DNA from: Pseudomonas urmiensis
GTDB taxonomy: Bacteria > Pseudomonadota > Gammaproteobacteria > Pseudomonadales > Pseudomonadaceae
Length of the DNA: 64,000 bases
Assembly (NCBI RefSeq): GCF_014268815.2
Contig: NZ_JABWRE020000001.1
Location: 3,725,001 to 3,789,000, forward strand
Direction: 5' to 3'
Part shown: positions 46,949 through 57,100 of the stretch, in pieces
How positions within the stretch are numbered: the first letter of the stretch is position 1
How the letters are laid out: the number at the start of each line of letters is the position of its first letter
Position numbers and translations under genes: made by a program
Notes under the pieces: model-generated
What the model saw: the letters and a program-made list of their open reading frames with translations, nothing else
Databases searched by the model: none
What the model was told of the DNA's origin: nothing

Positions 46949-47612
46949 CGCGGTGCTCGAGCAGATAGCCAAGGCCACGGAAGGTCACGATCGCCACCGG
47001 ATGGCCATCGAGCTTCTTGCGCAGGCGGTGGATGTAGATTTCTATGGCGTCGGGGCTGGCGTCCTCATCCAGACCGAACACCTGGGCGGCCACCTGTTCT
47101 TTGCTCATCACCCGACCCGGCCGGGCGATCAGCGCTTCGAGCACACCCTGCTCACGCGACGTCAGCGCCAGGTGCTCTTCACCCAAGCTGAAGCGGCGGG
47201 TATCCAGGTCGTACACCAGCGGGCCGCAACGTTGTTGGCGCTCGCCGCCCAACACACTGCGGCGCAGCAGCGCCTTGACCCGCGCCTCAAGCTCGGTGAG
47301 CTCGAATGGCTTGGCCAGGTAGTCGTCAGCGCCCAGGTTCAGCCCATGGACCCGATCCTTGACGTCACTGCGCGCGGTGAGCATCAGCACCGGCAGGGTT
47401 TTGCCGCGCGCGCGCAGGCGGGCCAGCACCTCGAAGCCGTCCATGCGCGGCAAGCCGACGTCGAGCACGGCCACCGCGTACTCCTCGCTGGCCAAGGCCA
47501 GGTCGGCGGCGATGCCGTCGTGCAACACGTCCACGGTCAGCCCATGACTCTTGAGCGCCTGGGCCACGCTTTCGGCCAGTTGCAGGTGGTCTTCGACCAG
47601 CAGCACTCGCAT
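46941..47612 (-). CDS. tctD: Response regulator TctD
   Basis: The 223-residue OmpR-type regulator has a receiver domain (Asp 51 in VAVLDVGLPRMDG, Lys in YLAKPFELTEL) and a winged-helix DNA-binding domain with SPDAIEIYIHRLRKKLDGHP. It is expected to activate the divergent opdH-tctCBA operon. A 17-bp palindrome that fits a binding site is found in the intergenic region at 47692-47708. The ATG at 47612 gives the standard MRVLLVEDH start. Confidence 0.92.
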   Translation of the reverse strand: MRVLLVEDHLQLAESVAQALKSHGLTVDVLHDGIAADLALASEEYAVAVLDVGLPRMDGFEVLARLRARGKTLPVLMLTARSDVKDRVHGLNLGADDYLAKPFELTELEARVKALLRRSVLGGERQQRCGPLVYDLDTRRFSLGEEHLALTSREQGVLEALIARPGRVMSKEQVAAQVFGLDEDASPDAIEIYIHRLRKKLDGHPVAIVTFRGLGYLLEHRDA

Positions 47613-47691
47613 CGGTTTTCTCCCTGCTTGGTTAGGTCGGGTGGCGCGGAGTGTACCGCCGTCATCGAGACTGTGAAGCCCCCGAGCGTTT

Positions 47692-47708
47692 CCTTTCACC
47701 CTGAAAGG
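47692..47708. promoter_or_regulatory. Candidate TctD operator
   Basis: CCTTTCACCCTGAAAGG is a perfect inverted repeat (7-bp arms, 3-bp centre) in the divergent tctD-opdH intergenic region, about 107 bp before opdH. A half-site GCGAAAGG follows at 47711. Confidence 0.6.
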
Positions 47709-47815
47709 TTAGCGAAAGGTTGGTTACCTAGCATCGCACCACGGTCGCTCCATGCGCCGACTATAAGCACCAGCAAGGTGCAAACCGATAAGAACAATAA
47801 ACGGAGTCATCCTCG

Positions 47816-49105
47816 ATGCTGCAAGCACAGCCGCAGGCGTTCGCGCCCACCCGTTCCCTTCGCACCCGTCCGTCTGCCCTCGCCAGCGCCTTTGCGCTTG
47901 CCAGTGTCGCTCCTGTCAGCCAGGCCGCATTCTTCGAAGACAGCAGCGCCACCTTCGAAACCCGCAACATGTACTTCAATCGCGACTTCCGTGACGGCAC
48001 CAGCAGCCAGCAGTCCAAGCGCGACGAGTGGGCGCAGGGCTTCATGCTCAACTTCGAGTCCGGCTACACCGAAGGCACCGTCGGTTTTGGCCTGGACGCG
48101 CTGGGGATGGTCGGCGTCAAGCTCGACTCCAGTAAAGACCGCACCGACACCGGCCTGCTGCCGACCCATGATGACGGCAAGGCTGCAGACGAGTACTCCA
48201 AGCTGGGCCTGACCGGCAAGGTCAAGGTATCGAAGACCGAGCTGAAGGTCGGCTCGCTGATTCCTGAACTGCCCACCCTGCAGCCCAACGATGGCCGCAT
48301 CCTGCCGCAAACCTTCCAGGGCGGCCTGCTGACCTCCAACGAGATCAGCAACCTGACCATCACCGGTGGGCGCCTGGAAAAAGCCAAGGACCGCAACGAC
48401 ACCAACTGGGAAGACATCGCCCTCAACAACAAGAACGGCCGTTTCGGTGGCACCTTCGCCGCCGACAACTACGACCTGGCCGGCCTTGACTATAAGTTCA
48501 GCGAGCGCATCACCGGCAGCTACCACGTCGCCCAACTCGACGATATCTATCGCCAGCACTTCGTCGGCATGGTCGCCACCCAGCCCTGGGGCCCGGGCAC
48601 TTTCGGCGCCGACCTGCGCCTGGCGATCAGCGACGACCAAGGCCAGGCCCGTGCCGGCAAGATCGACAACACCACCGCCAACGGCATGCTCAGCTACGCC
48701 CTGGGCGGGCACAAGGTCAGCGGCGCCTACCAGCATTTGTCCGGCGACAGCGCCTTCCCCTATGTCGATGGCGCCGACCCGTACCTGGTCAACTTCGTCC
48801 AGATCAACGACTTCGCCGGGGCTGACGAGCACTCCTGGCAACTGCGCTACGACTACAACTTCGCCTCCTTAGGCATTCCCGGCCTGACCTTCATGACCCG
48901 TTACATCAGCGGCGACAACGTCAGCCGCGCCGATGGCAGCGAGGGCAAGGAGTGGGAACGCAACACCGAGTTCAAGTACGTGGTACAAAGCGGCCCGTTG
49001 AAAAACGTCGCCGTGCGCCTGCGAAACGCCACCTTCCGCTCCAATTTTGCCCGCGACGCCGACGAAGTGCGGCTGCTGGTGAGCTACAGCGTGGCGCTGT
49101 GGTAA
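47816..49105 (+). CDS. opdH: OprD-family porin, OpdH-like (tricarboxylate)
   Basis: The 429-residue outer-membrane porin has a signal peptide ending near SQAAF (about residue 38), the OprD start FFEDSSATFETRNMYFNRDF, and ends in VALW. In P. aeruginosa OpdH takes up cis-aconitate and related tricarboxylates. Location at the head of tctCBA and divergent to tctDE supports that role. The gap to tctC is 32 bp. Confidence 0.9.
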   Translation: MLQAQPQAFAPTRSLRTRPSALASAFALASVAPVSQAAFFEDSSATFETRNMYFNRDFRDGTSSQQSKRDEWAQGFMLNFESGYTEGTVGFGLDALGMVGVKLDSSKDRTDTGLLPTHDDGKAADEYSKLGLTGKVKVSKTELKVGSLIPELPTLQPNDGRILPQTFQGGLLTSNEISNLTITGGRLEKAKDRNDTNWEDIALNNKNGRFGGTFAADNYDLAGLDYKFSERITGSYHVAQLDDIYRQHFVGMVATQPWGPGTFGADLRLAISDDQGQARAGKIDNTTANGMLSYALGGHKVSGAYQHLSGDSAFPYVDGADPYLVNFVQINDFAGADEHSWQLRYDYNFASLGIPGLTFMTRYISGDNVSRADGSEGKEWERNTEFKYVVQSGPLKNVAVRLRNATFRSNFARDADEVRLLVSYSVALW

Positions 49106-49137
49106 CCCAATAACAACAATGCTCACGGAGATAGACG

Positions 49138-50118
49138 ATGACCTTTTCACTGCGCCGCCTCGTCCTCGCCACTGGCTGCCTGCTGCTCGCCGGCAACGCC
49201 CTGGCCGCTGAACCGAAACGCCCCGAATGTATTGCCCCGGCCTCCCCTGGCGGCGGCTTCGACCTGACCTGCAAGCTGGTGCAAAGCGCCCTGGTCAACG
49301 AGAAGATCCTCAGCAAACCGATGCGCGTCACCTACATGCCTGGCGGTGTCGGCGCGGTGGCCTACAACGCCGTAGTCGCCCAGCGCCCGGGCGATGCCGG
49401 CACCCTGGTGGCCTGGTCCAGTGGCTCGTTGCTCAACCTGGCCCAAGGCAAGTTCGGCCGCTTCGACGAGAACGCGGTGAAATGGCTGGCGGCGGTAGGC
49501 ACCAGCTATGGCGCCATTGCGGTGAAAAACGATTCGCCCTACAAGAACCTCGACGATTTGGTCGCGGCCTTGAAGAAAGATCCGAGCAAAGTGGTGATCG
49601 GCTCCGGCGGCACCGTCGGTAGCCAGGACTGGATGCAGACCGCGCTGATCGCCAAGGCTGCCGGAATCAACCCGCGCGACTTGCGTTACGTAGCCCTGGA
49701 AGGCGGCGGCGAAATCGCCACCGCACTGCTCGGCGGACACATTCAGGTCGGCTCCACTGACATTTCCGACTCCATGCCGCATATCCAGAGCGGCAACATG
49801 CGCATCCTTGCGGTGTTCTCCGAGAACCGCCTGGACGAGCCCGAGATGAAGGACATCCCCACCGCCAAGGAACAGGGCTACGACATTGTCTGGCCGGTGG
49901 TACGCGGCTTCTACCTGGGGCCAAAGGTCAGCGATGAGGACTACGCCTGGTGGAAAGCCTCGTTCGACACGCTGCTCAAATCCGAAGAGTTCGCCAAGCT
50001 GCGTGACCAGCGTGAGCTGTTCCCGTTCGCCATGACCGGTGAAGAGCTCGATGGCTATGTGAAGAAGCAGGTTGCTGACTACAAGGCGCTAGCCCGGGAA
50101 TTTGGGTTGATCCAGTAA
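49138..50118 (+). CDS. tctC: TctC, periplasmic tricarboxylate-binding protein
   Basis: The 326-residue protein has a signal peptide ending in GNALA (about residue 22), followed by PKRPECIAPASPGGGFDLTC, the tricarboxylate-binding protein start, and VVIGSGGTVGSQDWM. It captures citrate-type substrates and delivers them to TctAB. An inverted REP pair separates it from tctB, which may allow more binding protein than transporter. Confidence 0.93.
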   Translation: MTFSLRRLVLATGCLLLAGNALAAEPKRPECIAPASPGGGFDLTCKLVQSALVNEKILSKPMRVTYMPGGVGAVAYNAVVAQRPGDAGTLVAWSSGSLLNLAQGKFGRFDENAVKWLAAVGTSYGAIAVKNDSPYKNLDDLVAALKKDPSKVVIGSGGTVGSQDWMQTALIAKAAGINPRDLRYVALEGGGEIATALLGGHIQVGSTDISDSMPHIQSGNMRILAVFSENRLDEPEMKDIPTAKEQGYDIVWPVVRGFYLGPKVSDEDYAWWKASFDTLLKSEEFAKLRDQRELFPFAMTGEELDGYVKKQVADYKALAREFGLIQ

Positions 50119-50181
50119 GTGAACCTGCTGGGTGCCCTTGCTTAAGACTGGTGTTGGCCGCTTTGGGGCTGCTATGCAGCC

Positions 50182-50254
50182 CTTCGCGGGCCAGCCCGCT
50201 CCCACAGTTCTTCAGACCGACGCGGTCCCTGTGGGAGCGGGCTTGCCCGCGAAG
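50182..50254. repeat. Inverted REP pair inside the tct operon
   Basis: CTTCGCGGGCCAGCCCGCT and CTGTGGGAGCGGGCTTGCCC-type halves face each other between tctC and tctB. A stem here could stabilise the upstream message and lower the downstream one. Confidence 0.85.
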
Positions 50255-50339
50255 AGCCGCACAGCGGCTCCAGAACCTCAGCAGCAACCCGCCCAAAAGG
50301 CCGGCACCGTGCCCGAATACCCGTATCGAGGATTCCTTG

Positions 50340-50798
50340 ATGATCCTGCAACGCCTGTTCGCCCTCATTCTGCTGGCGCTCTGCGCCGCCCTGGCAGTGA
50401 TGGCCTGGCCTTACCAGGCCGCGTTTTCCTATGAACCGGTAGGCCCACGCGCCTATCCCTTGCTGATGCTCGGCCTGATGAGCCTGGGCCTGTTGTACCT
50501 GGCCATTCGCCCCACGCCCATCGTGCACAAGGACGACGAGCCACCACTGGACCGCGAAACCCTGCTCAAGATCACCGCCTGCGTGGGCCTGCTGATCGTC
50601 TTCGCCAGCACCTTCGAGGCCCTGGGCTTCGTGCTCAGCGCGATCCTGGTCGGCGTGCCGATGGCCCGTCTGTATGGCGGCCGCTGGCTGCACAGCGCGA
50701 TCGTCGTGGTGGGCATGAGCCTGTTCCTGTACTGGCTGTTCGACCGCGTGATGGACGTGCCCCTGCCCCTTGGCCTGCTTGACGTTCTGGAGAACTGA
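50340..50798 (+). CDS. tctB: TctB, small membrane subunit of the tripartite tricarboxylate transporter
   Basis: The 152-residue protein has four predicted membrane helices (about 5-22, 36-53, 77-95 and 113-140) as expected for TctB. The ATG at 50340 is chosen because it gives the hydrophobic start MILQRLFALILLALCAALAV; the frame continues upstream only through a REP element. It precedes tctA by three bases. Confidence 0.9.
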   Translation: MILQRLFALILLALCAALAVMAWPYQAAFSYEPVGPRAYPLLMLGLMSLGLLYLAIRPTPIVHKDDEPPLDRETLLKITACVGLLIVFASTFEALGFVLSAILVGVPMARLYGGRWLHSAIVVVGMSLFLYWLFDRVMDVPLPLGLLDVLEN

Positions 50799-50801
50799 CA
50801 C

Positions 50802-52316
50802 ATGGATACCTTGAGCTACCTGGGCCAGGGCTTCGGCGTCGCCCTGAGCCCTTACAACCTGGTTACCGCCCTGACCGGCACCCTGATCGGCACCGTGGTC
50901 GGCCTGCTGCCGGGCCTGGGGCCAATCAATGGCGTGGCGTTGCTGATCCCGATTGCCTTTGCCCTCGGCCTGCCACCAGAGTCGGCGCTGATCCTGCTGG
51001 CGGCGGTGTACCTGGGCTGCGAATACGGCGGACGCATCAGCTCGATCCTGCTGAACATCCCCGGTGAAGCCTCCACCGTGATGACTACCCTCGACGGCTA
51101 CCCGATGGCCCGCCAGGGCCTGGCTGGGGTGGCCTTGTCGCTGTCGGCCTGGAGTTCGTTCATCGGCGCCTTCATTGCCACCTGCGGCATGGTCCTGTTC
51201 GCGCCGCTGCTGGCGAAATGGGCGATCGCTTTTGGCCCGGCGGAATACTTCGTGTTGATGGTGTTTGCCATCGTCGCCCTCGGCGGCATGGCCGGCGACA
51301 AACCGCTGAAGACCTTTATCGCCGCCCTGATCGGCCTGTTCCTGTCGGCGGTCGGCATCGACGCCAACAGCGGTGTGTACCGCTTCACCGGTGACAGCGT
51401 GCACCTGGCCGACGGCATTCAGTTCGTGGTCCTGGTGCTTGGTTTGTTCTCCATCAGCGAGATCCTTCTGCTGCTGGAAAAAACCCACCATGGCCACCAA
51501 GCGGTCAAGGCCACCGGACGCATGCTGTTCAACTTCAAGGAAGCGGCTTCGGTGTTTGTGGTCAACATCCGCTGCGGCCTGCTTGGCTTCATCATGGGTG
51601 TGTTGCCGGGTGCCGGCGCGACCCTGGCCAGCGCGGTTGCCTACATGACCGAGAAAAAGATCGCTGGCGCCAAGGGTAATTTCGGCAAGGGCGATGCCCG
51701 TGGCCTGGCGGCCCCGGAAACCGCCATTGGCGCCTCCTGCTGCGGCGCCCTGGTACCCATGCTGACCCTCGGGGTTCCCGGCTCGGGCACCACAGCGGTG
51801 ATGATCGGCGCGCTGACCCTGTACAACATCACCCCAGGCCCGATGCTGTTCGAACAGCAGCCGGACATCGTCTGGGGCCTGATCGCGTCGTTGTTCATCG
51901 CCAACATCATGCTGGTGATCCTCAACATCCCGATGATCCGCATCTTCACCCGCATCCTCGCCGTGCCGAACTGGGCGCTGGTGCCGGTGATCGCCATCAT
52001 CACCGCGATCGGCGTATACGCCGTGCATGCCACTACCTTCGACCTGTTCCTGATGGTCGGCATCGGCATCATGGGCTACATCCTGCGCAAGCTGGACTTC
52101 CCGCTGTCGCCGATCCTGCTCGGCTTCATTCTCGGCGGCTTGATGGAGCAGAACCTGCGTCGCGCCTTGTCGATCTCCAACGGTGAGCTGGGCATTCTCT
52201 GGTCGAGCCCGATCAGCATGGGCGTGTGGGTGCTGACCATTTGCATGCTGAGCCTGCCGCTGCTGCGCATCTGGCGCCGCCGCAGCCTGCAACGTCGGGC
52301 CGTGGCGGATGCCTGA
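50802..52316 (+). CDS. tctA: TctA, large membrane subunit of the tripartite tricarboxylate transporter
   Basis: The 504-residue protein has about 12 membrane helices and the family motifs GLLPGLGPINGVALLIP, YGGRISSILLNIPGEASTVM and MGVLPGAGATLASAVAYMTE. It forms the channel for proton- or sodium-linked tricarboxylate import with TctB and TctC. Its end overlaps the AbrB-family gene by 8 bp. Confidence 0.95.
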   Translation: MDTLSYLGQGFGVALSPYNLVTALTGTLIGTVVGLLPGLGPINGVALLIPIAFALGLPPESALILLAAVYLGCEYGGRISSILLNIPGEASTVMTTLDGYPMARQGLAGVALSLSAWSSFIGAFIATCGMVLFAPLLAKWAIAFGPAEYFVLMVFAIVALGGMAGDKPLKTFIAALIGLFLSAVGIDANSGVYRFTGDSVHLADGIQFVVLVLGLFSISEILLLLEKTHHGHQAVKATGRMLFNFKEAASVFVVNIRCGLLGFIMGVLPGAGATLASAVAYMTEKKIAGAKGNFGKGDARGLAAPETAIGASCCGALVPMLTLGVPGSGTTAVMIGALTLYNITPGPMLFEQQPDIVWGLIASLFIANIMLVILNIPMIRIFTRILAVPNWALVPVIAIITAIGVYAVHATTFDLFLMVGIGIMGYILRKLDFPLSPILLGFILGGLMEQNLRRALSISNGELGILWSSPISMGVWVLTICMLSLPLLRIWRRRSLQRRAVADA

Positions 52317-53343
52317 TCGGTCGTTGCCGCTGTTCTGGGCCACCGGGCTGGTCGGGCTGGCGGGCGGGTATCTCGCCAGCCTGGTCGGCTGGCCTTTGCC
52401 ATGGATGGTCGGCTCGTTACTGGCGATCATCCTGGTGCGCTGCCTGACGCCCTGGCAACTGACGGAGATCCCCAACGGGCGCAAATGCGGCCAGTGGATC
52501 ATTGGCGTCGGCATTGGCCTGCACTTCACCCCGGCGGTGATCGAACAGGTGGCTGGGCATTTCATGTTGATCGTGTTTGGCGCGCTGTTCACTACAGTGT
52601 CGAGCGTGATCGGCGTGTGGCTGCTGCGGCGCACTGGCGAGGACCGCGCTACGGCATTCTTCGCCAGCATGCCGGGCGGTTCGGGAGAGATGGTCAACCT
52701 CGGCGCGCGCAATGGCGCGGTACTCAGCCAAGTAGCTGCGGCGCAAAGCCTGCGGGTGCTGGCGGTGGTTTTGTGCGTTCCAGCGCTGTTCAAATTTCTG
52801 GTCGGCGACGGCGTGCCGCTGAATCACGCCAACAGTGTTAGCTGGGGCTGGCTGGCGTTGATCGCACCGCTGGCCGTGCTGGTCGCCCTGGGTTGGCAGC
52901 GCCTGCGCCAGCCCAACCCCTGGCTGTTCGGGCCATTGTTGGTGGCGGCCTGCGTGAGCCTTGCCGGCAACCTGCAAATCGCCCTGCCCAATGGCGCCAG
53001 CCAGATTGGCCAGTGGTTGATCGGCAGCGGCCTGGCCTGCCATTTCAACCGGGCGTTCTTTCGCCGTGCCCCCTCGTTTTTGGGTCGTACTTTGGTTGCC
53101 AGCGCATTGAGCATGCTGATTGCCGCCAGCGCCGCCTGGGCGCTGAGCAGCCTTACCCATCTGGACTTGCGCTCACTGACGCTGGGCATGATGCCTGGCG
53201 GCATCGCCGAGATGAGCCTGACGGCCGAGACCTTGCAACTGTCGGTGCCGCTGGTGACAGCGATGCAGGTTATGCGTTTGCTGTTCGTGCTGTTTTTGGC
53301 GGAGCCGTTGTTTCGGCGTTGGAATGCCAGCCGCCAAAAGTAA
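52309..53343 (+). CDS. AbrB-family membrane protein in the tct operon
   Basis: The 344-residue protein has about ten membrane helices in two related halves (each with GxWxIGxGIGLHF or GQWLIGSGLACHF and MPGG(S/I)(G/A)EM), matching the AbrB/PF05145 family, which is named after a regulator but is in fact a membrane protein. Its 8-bp overlap with tctA shows that it belongs to the transporter operon. Whether it exports, imports or regulates is unknown. Confidence 0.85.
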   Translation: MPDRSLPLFWATGLVGLAGGYLASLVGWPLPWMVGSLLAIILVRCLTPWQLTEIPNGRKCGQWIIGVGIGLHFTPAVIEQVAGHFMLIVFGALFTTVSSVIGVWLLRRTGEDRATAFFASMPGGSGEMVNLGARNGAVLSQVAAAQSLRVLAVVLCVPALFKFLVGDGVPLNHANSVSWGWLALIAPLAVLVALGWQRLRQPNPWLFGPLLVAACVSLAGNLQIALPNGASQIGQWLIGSGLACHFNRAFFRRAPSFLGRTLVASALSMLIAASAAWALSSLTHLDLRSLTLGMMPGGIAEMSLTAETLQLSVPLVTAMQVMRLLFVLFLAEPLFRRWNASRQK

Positions 53344-53355
53344 CGGGTTTAATAC

Positions 53356-54109
53356 TCAGGAACATATAACGCCTTCTCGCACCACCCGGCTGTACCTTAC
53401 AACGCAGGGCTCGGAGCGAATCACCGTGACGCAGCAGTACCTGGGCGTTGGTTTTGTAATTGATTGTTGAGAATAGCAACGTACCTCACGAACGCACTGA
53501 TGTTGACCCTTATAGTGGTTACGGGTGAGCGTTGAAAGTTGCCTGCATTGGTCGCAGTGGCATCAGGATAGATTTCATAAAAATCTGCTTCTGCCCATTA
53601 CCTTGCGCCAGCAAGGTTGCATTGGGCAGCGTCACGACAGCAGTGCCGCCTGGGGTTTCAGTGCCGACCAGTGTACGCACTTGTGCCGCGAGCAACTCCA
53701 CCCCGTCGTAGAAGAACCTTACGAAGTGACCGGCCGCCTGCCCTTGGTAGAAGGTGAAAGTAATATCAGCATTTGCACCGCCAGCCGCATCGCGCTCGGT
53801 AATTTCATTAACCGTTGGCGAAATACGACCGCGAACTGAAACTGGGGTAAGGCTGGGGCTGACCGGTCCTCGATCAACGGGTACTGGGCCCACTGTGCGA
53901 AGATCGAGTGGCACGACCGCACGCGGTGAAGTCCCACGTGGCGTACCGTCTCGATACCATACGTATTCAACATGCAGCGTGTATGAGGACTGGCCGAGAA
54001 GCAGGGGTACTGCCAGATCTTCCCACTGCGCCGTTACGCTACGTGGATCGAAACTGGCAGAACTGCTAGGAAAAGGGCTTCTGCCCAAGTTAATCCCAAG
54101 AATCGACAC
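53356..54109 (-). pseudogene. Decayed third copy of the 783-aa beta-sandwich protein gene
   Basis: From 54109 to about 53580 the frame aligns with an internal part of the 783-aa protein at 57814-60165: for example WEDLAVPLLLGQSSYTLHVE with WDDLAVPRLGGQSFYDLNVE, and VPLDLRTVGPVPVDRGPV with VPLDLRTVGPVPIDQGPV. At 53579-53583 a run of five T (minus strand) breaks the frame; with one extra T the homology continues as FYEIYPDATATNAGNFQRSP. Homology then goes on in shortened form (AFVRYVAI, QLQNQRPGT), and the C-terminal CVVRYSR of the paralogue (CLVRYSR) is found in yet another frame before the TGA at 53356-53358. The part with NCGAQPWLGI is deleted and the N-terminal half is missing. Confidence 0.8.
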
Positions 54110-54116
54110 CCAATAA

Positions 54117-54140
54117 AAAAGGAAGCCGAAGCTTCCTTTT
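54117..54140 (-). terminator. Terminator of the autotransporter gene
   Basis: On the minus strand AAAAGGAAGC-TTCG-GCTTCCTTTTTT is a strong stem with TTCG loop and T-run, 16 bases after the stop codon. The pseudogene begins directly behind it. Confidence 0.93.
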
Positions 54141-54155
54141 CTCTAACCGCGCTTA

Positions 54156-57100
54156 TCAGAAATCGTAGCGCACACCCAGGTTCACCCCGTAAGGCTGCTC
54201 GATGTGCTTACCATTGCTGTACTCCACATCCGCATGCACACGGAACTGCTTGGACAGCGCCAGCGACACCCCCGCCCCCAGCTCAGCACGAGAACCGGAC
54301 AGGTCATTGTTGAACACGTTGTTGTTCACCTGTACTTCGTTGCGCTTGACGAACTCGTGGGCGAAAGCGGCCTTGACGTAAGGCTGGAGCATGCCGCCGC
54401 CATCGAGCGGGATAGTCTTGCCGACAGTGGTACCAACCTTGCCCAGCAGCGACCTGGCAGTATCACCTTCGGCGCGCAGACCGTTGTCGAAGCTGTAGTC
54501 CTTGCCAGCTACCACGGCTGTGGCCACCTGGGCAAAGGGCTCGATGAAGTAGCCATCGTTGAGCTTGATGTGCTTACCGGCCTCAACCGAGCCACTCAGG
54601 CCGTGGGTGTCGTAGTCGCCCTTGGTCCGGGTCGAGTCGCTCAAGCCAACCTTGGCGTTGTTCTGGTAGCGGTTGTACTTGACCACGGTGTCGACGTAGT
54701 AACCGGTCTCACGGTCCAGCCAGGTGGCGTAACCGCCCAGGTAGTAGCTGTCGACCCGGCCCGAAGTGCCATAGTCGAGGTTCAGGTCCGAGCGACTGGT
54801 ACCACCCAGCACACCCACCAGCCAGTCGGTCTCGGCCACCTGCATGTCGGCGCCCAGGCTCAAGCCATGTTGGTTTTGCTGATAGCCAGCGCCCGATGAC
54901 GCGCCGCTGACATTGTACTTGTTGCCATAGGCGCGCATCCACAAGCCGGCATCGCGGCCTTCGCTGTAGCGCAGCTCACCCATGCGGCTGCGCAGCGAGC
55001 TCAGCTCACCATAGGCCACCGTGATCGGGGTATTGAACAGGGCCATCACCGAACGGGTCATCGGCGAGATGGTGCGGGTCTCGCGGTTGAGTACCCAGTC
55101 GTTGTTTTCATCCTTGGTCATTTCATAGGAGTAGGCGCCTACATCCACTCGGTCGCGGTCGTTGAGCAGGTGGAACTGGGCTGCACCATCTTGCGTTTGC
55201 ACTAGGCGCATCGACTCCACGGTGGCCTCATTGCCGCTGCTGGCGACCAGCAAGCCGTGATTGCCACTGGAGCTGCCAGTAACGATCAGTTGATCGGTTT
55301 CACCGCTGACAAAATCACTGCCCATGACGAACGTGCCGTTGCCGGACAGGTTGTTCACCGTCAGCTCATGGAAACTTGGGGTGTCGCCGAAGGTCACTTG
55401 ACCGCCATTCAAGGCCAGGTCACCGACGCTGCTGTTTCCGTTCAGGGTCCAGTTCGAGCCGCTGGCAACGTTAGCGTTGCGCACGTTGTTCAGCGTACCC
55501 AGCAAGGTCGAGTTATTGAACAAGCTGACGTCGGCCATTGCGCCGGAGGCGGCGGTGACGTTACCGGTCATCTGGCCCTGGTCCAGCGCAAGGCTGAGCG
55601 AGCCGGTGTTGGTAACCGTGCCATTGCCCGTCAACGCCGCCTGGTTGAAGGTCGCAGTAGTGCTGCCGGCCGAATCGATGTTGCCCTGCATGGCGCCGCC
55701 GTTGAAGGACAGATCGAGCTTGCCTGCATCGGCGACCACGGCATTACCGGTCAACGTCGCTTGATTGAAGGTGCTGGTAGCAGCGCCTGCCGACTGAATA
55801 TCGCCGGCCATGCTGCCGCCGTTTAGGGTCAGATCAAGGGTGCCGGCGTCAGTGACGATCGCGTTGCCGGTCAGTGCTGATTGGCTGAGGTTCGCTGTGA
55901 CAGTACCGGCAGACTCGATGTTGCCGTTCATGCGTCCATCAGTCATGTTCAGGTTGAGTGTACCGCCGGTTGCGGCCACGGCATCGCCGGTAAGCGTCGC
56001 TTGATTGAAGGTAGCTGTGGCAGTGCCGGCAGACTCGATATCGCCAGCCATGCTGCCGCCGTTCAAGCTCATGCCAAGCGTGCCGCCGTTGAAGACCGTG
56101 GCATTACCGGTCAAGGCCGTTCGCGTGAGGTCGACCGTTGCACTGCCAGCGGAGTCGATGTTGCCGTCCATGCGCCCATCAGTCATGGTCATATTGAGCG
56201 TACCACCGGTAGCGGCAAGGGCATTGCCGCTCAGCGTCGCTTGATTGAACGTAGCCGAGGCCGTGCCGGCAGACTCGATATCGCCAGTCATGCTGCCACC
56301 GTTCACAGTCATGCCAAGCGTGCCGCCGTTGGCGACTGTGGCGTTGCCCATCAACGCAGTTCGCGCGAGGTCAACCGTTGCGCTACCAGCGGAGTCGATG
56401 TTGCCGTCCATGCGCCCATCGGTCATGGTCAGGTTGAGCGTACCACCGGTAGCAGCAACGGCATCGCCGGTCAGGGTCGATTGATTGAAGGTGGCCGTGG
56501 CATTGCCAGCAGACTCGATATTGCCGGTCATACTGCCTTCGCTGAATGACAAATTCAGCGTACCGGTATCGGTAACCACAGCGTTACCGGTCATGTTCGA
56601 CTGTTCGAAACTCACCACTGCAGCACCGGCAGAATCAATGTTGCCGTTCATGGCCGCGGTGTCAGTGAACCTAGCGGAGGCATCGCCCAGTTCGCTGACA
56701 TTCAGATTGCCGTTGAGCGTCGACTGATCGAGTGACGCATCGAGCGTCCCCGCGATCTGAAGATGGCCATCGATCTGTGAATTGTCGAAAAGCAGGTCGC
56801 CGAGGGCTTGCTCAGCAACCGTGACGCCGCCTACCAGCCGAGAGTCTTCCACTACAGCGGCAAGGTTACTGGTACGCTCCAGGTTAAGTGCGACGCCATT
56901 GTTACCGGTCAACGTCGAGCCATTGCTCACTTGCAAGGTGGCCTCTGTGCCCCCTCCCGCCGCTATTGCCGGGCCATTTACGCCTACCACGTGGGAATTA
57001 TCCAGCGTGAGTGCTGGCACGTTGACTGTCGGACTCTCTTGCGCCAGACGGATGCCTGCGGTTTGGCCAGTGATGACACTGTTAGCACTGACATCGGCAC

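Noticed and set aside
50172-52793. 873-codon open frame on the minus strand opposite tctB-tctA
   Set aside because: It is a mirror of the tct genes, rich in His, Gln, Asp and Arg as expected for the complement of GC-rich membrane-protein genes, and has no domain.
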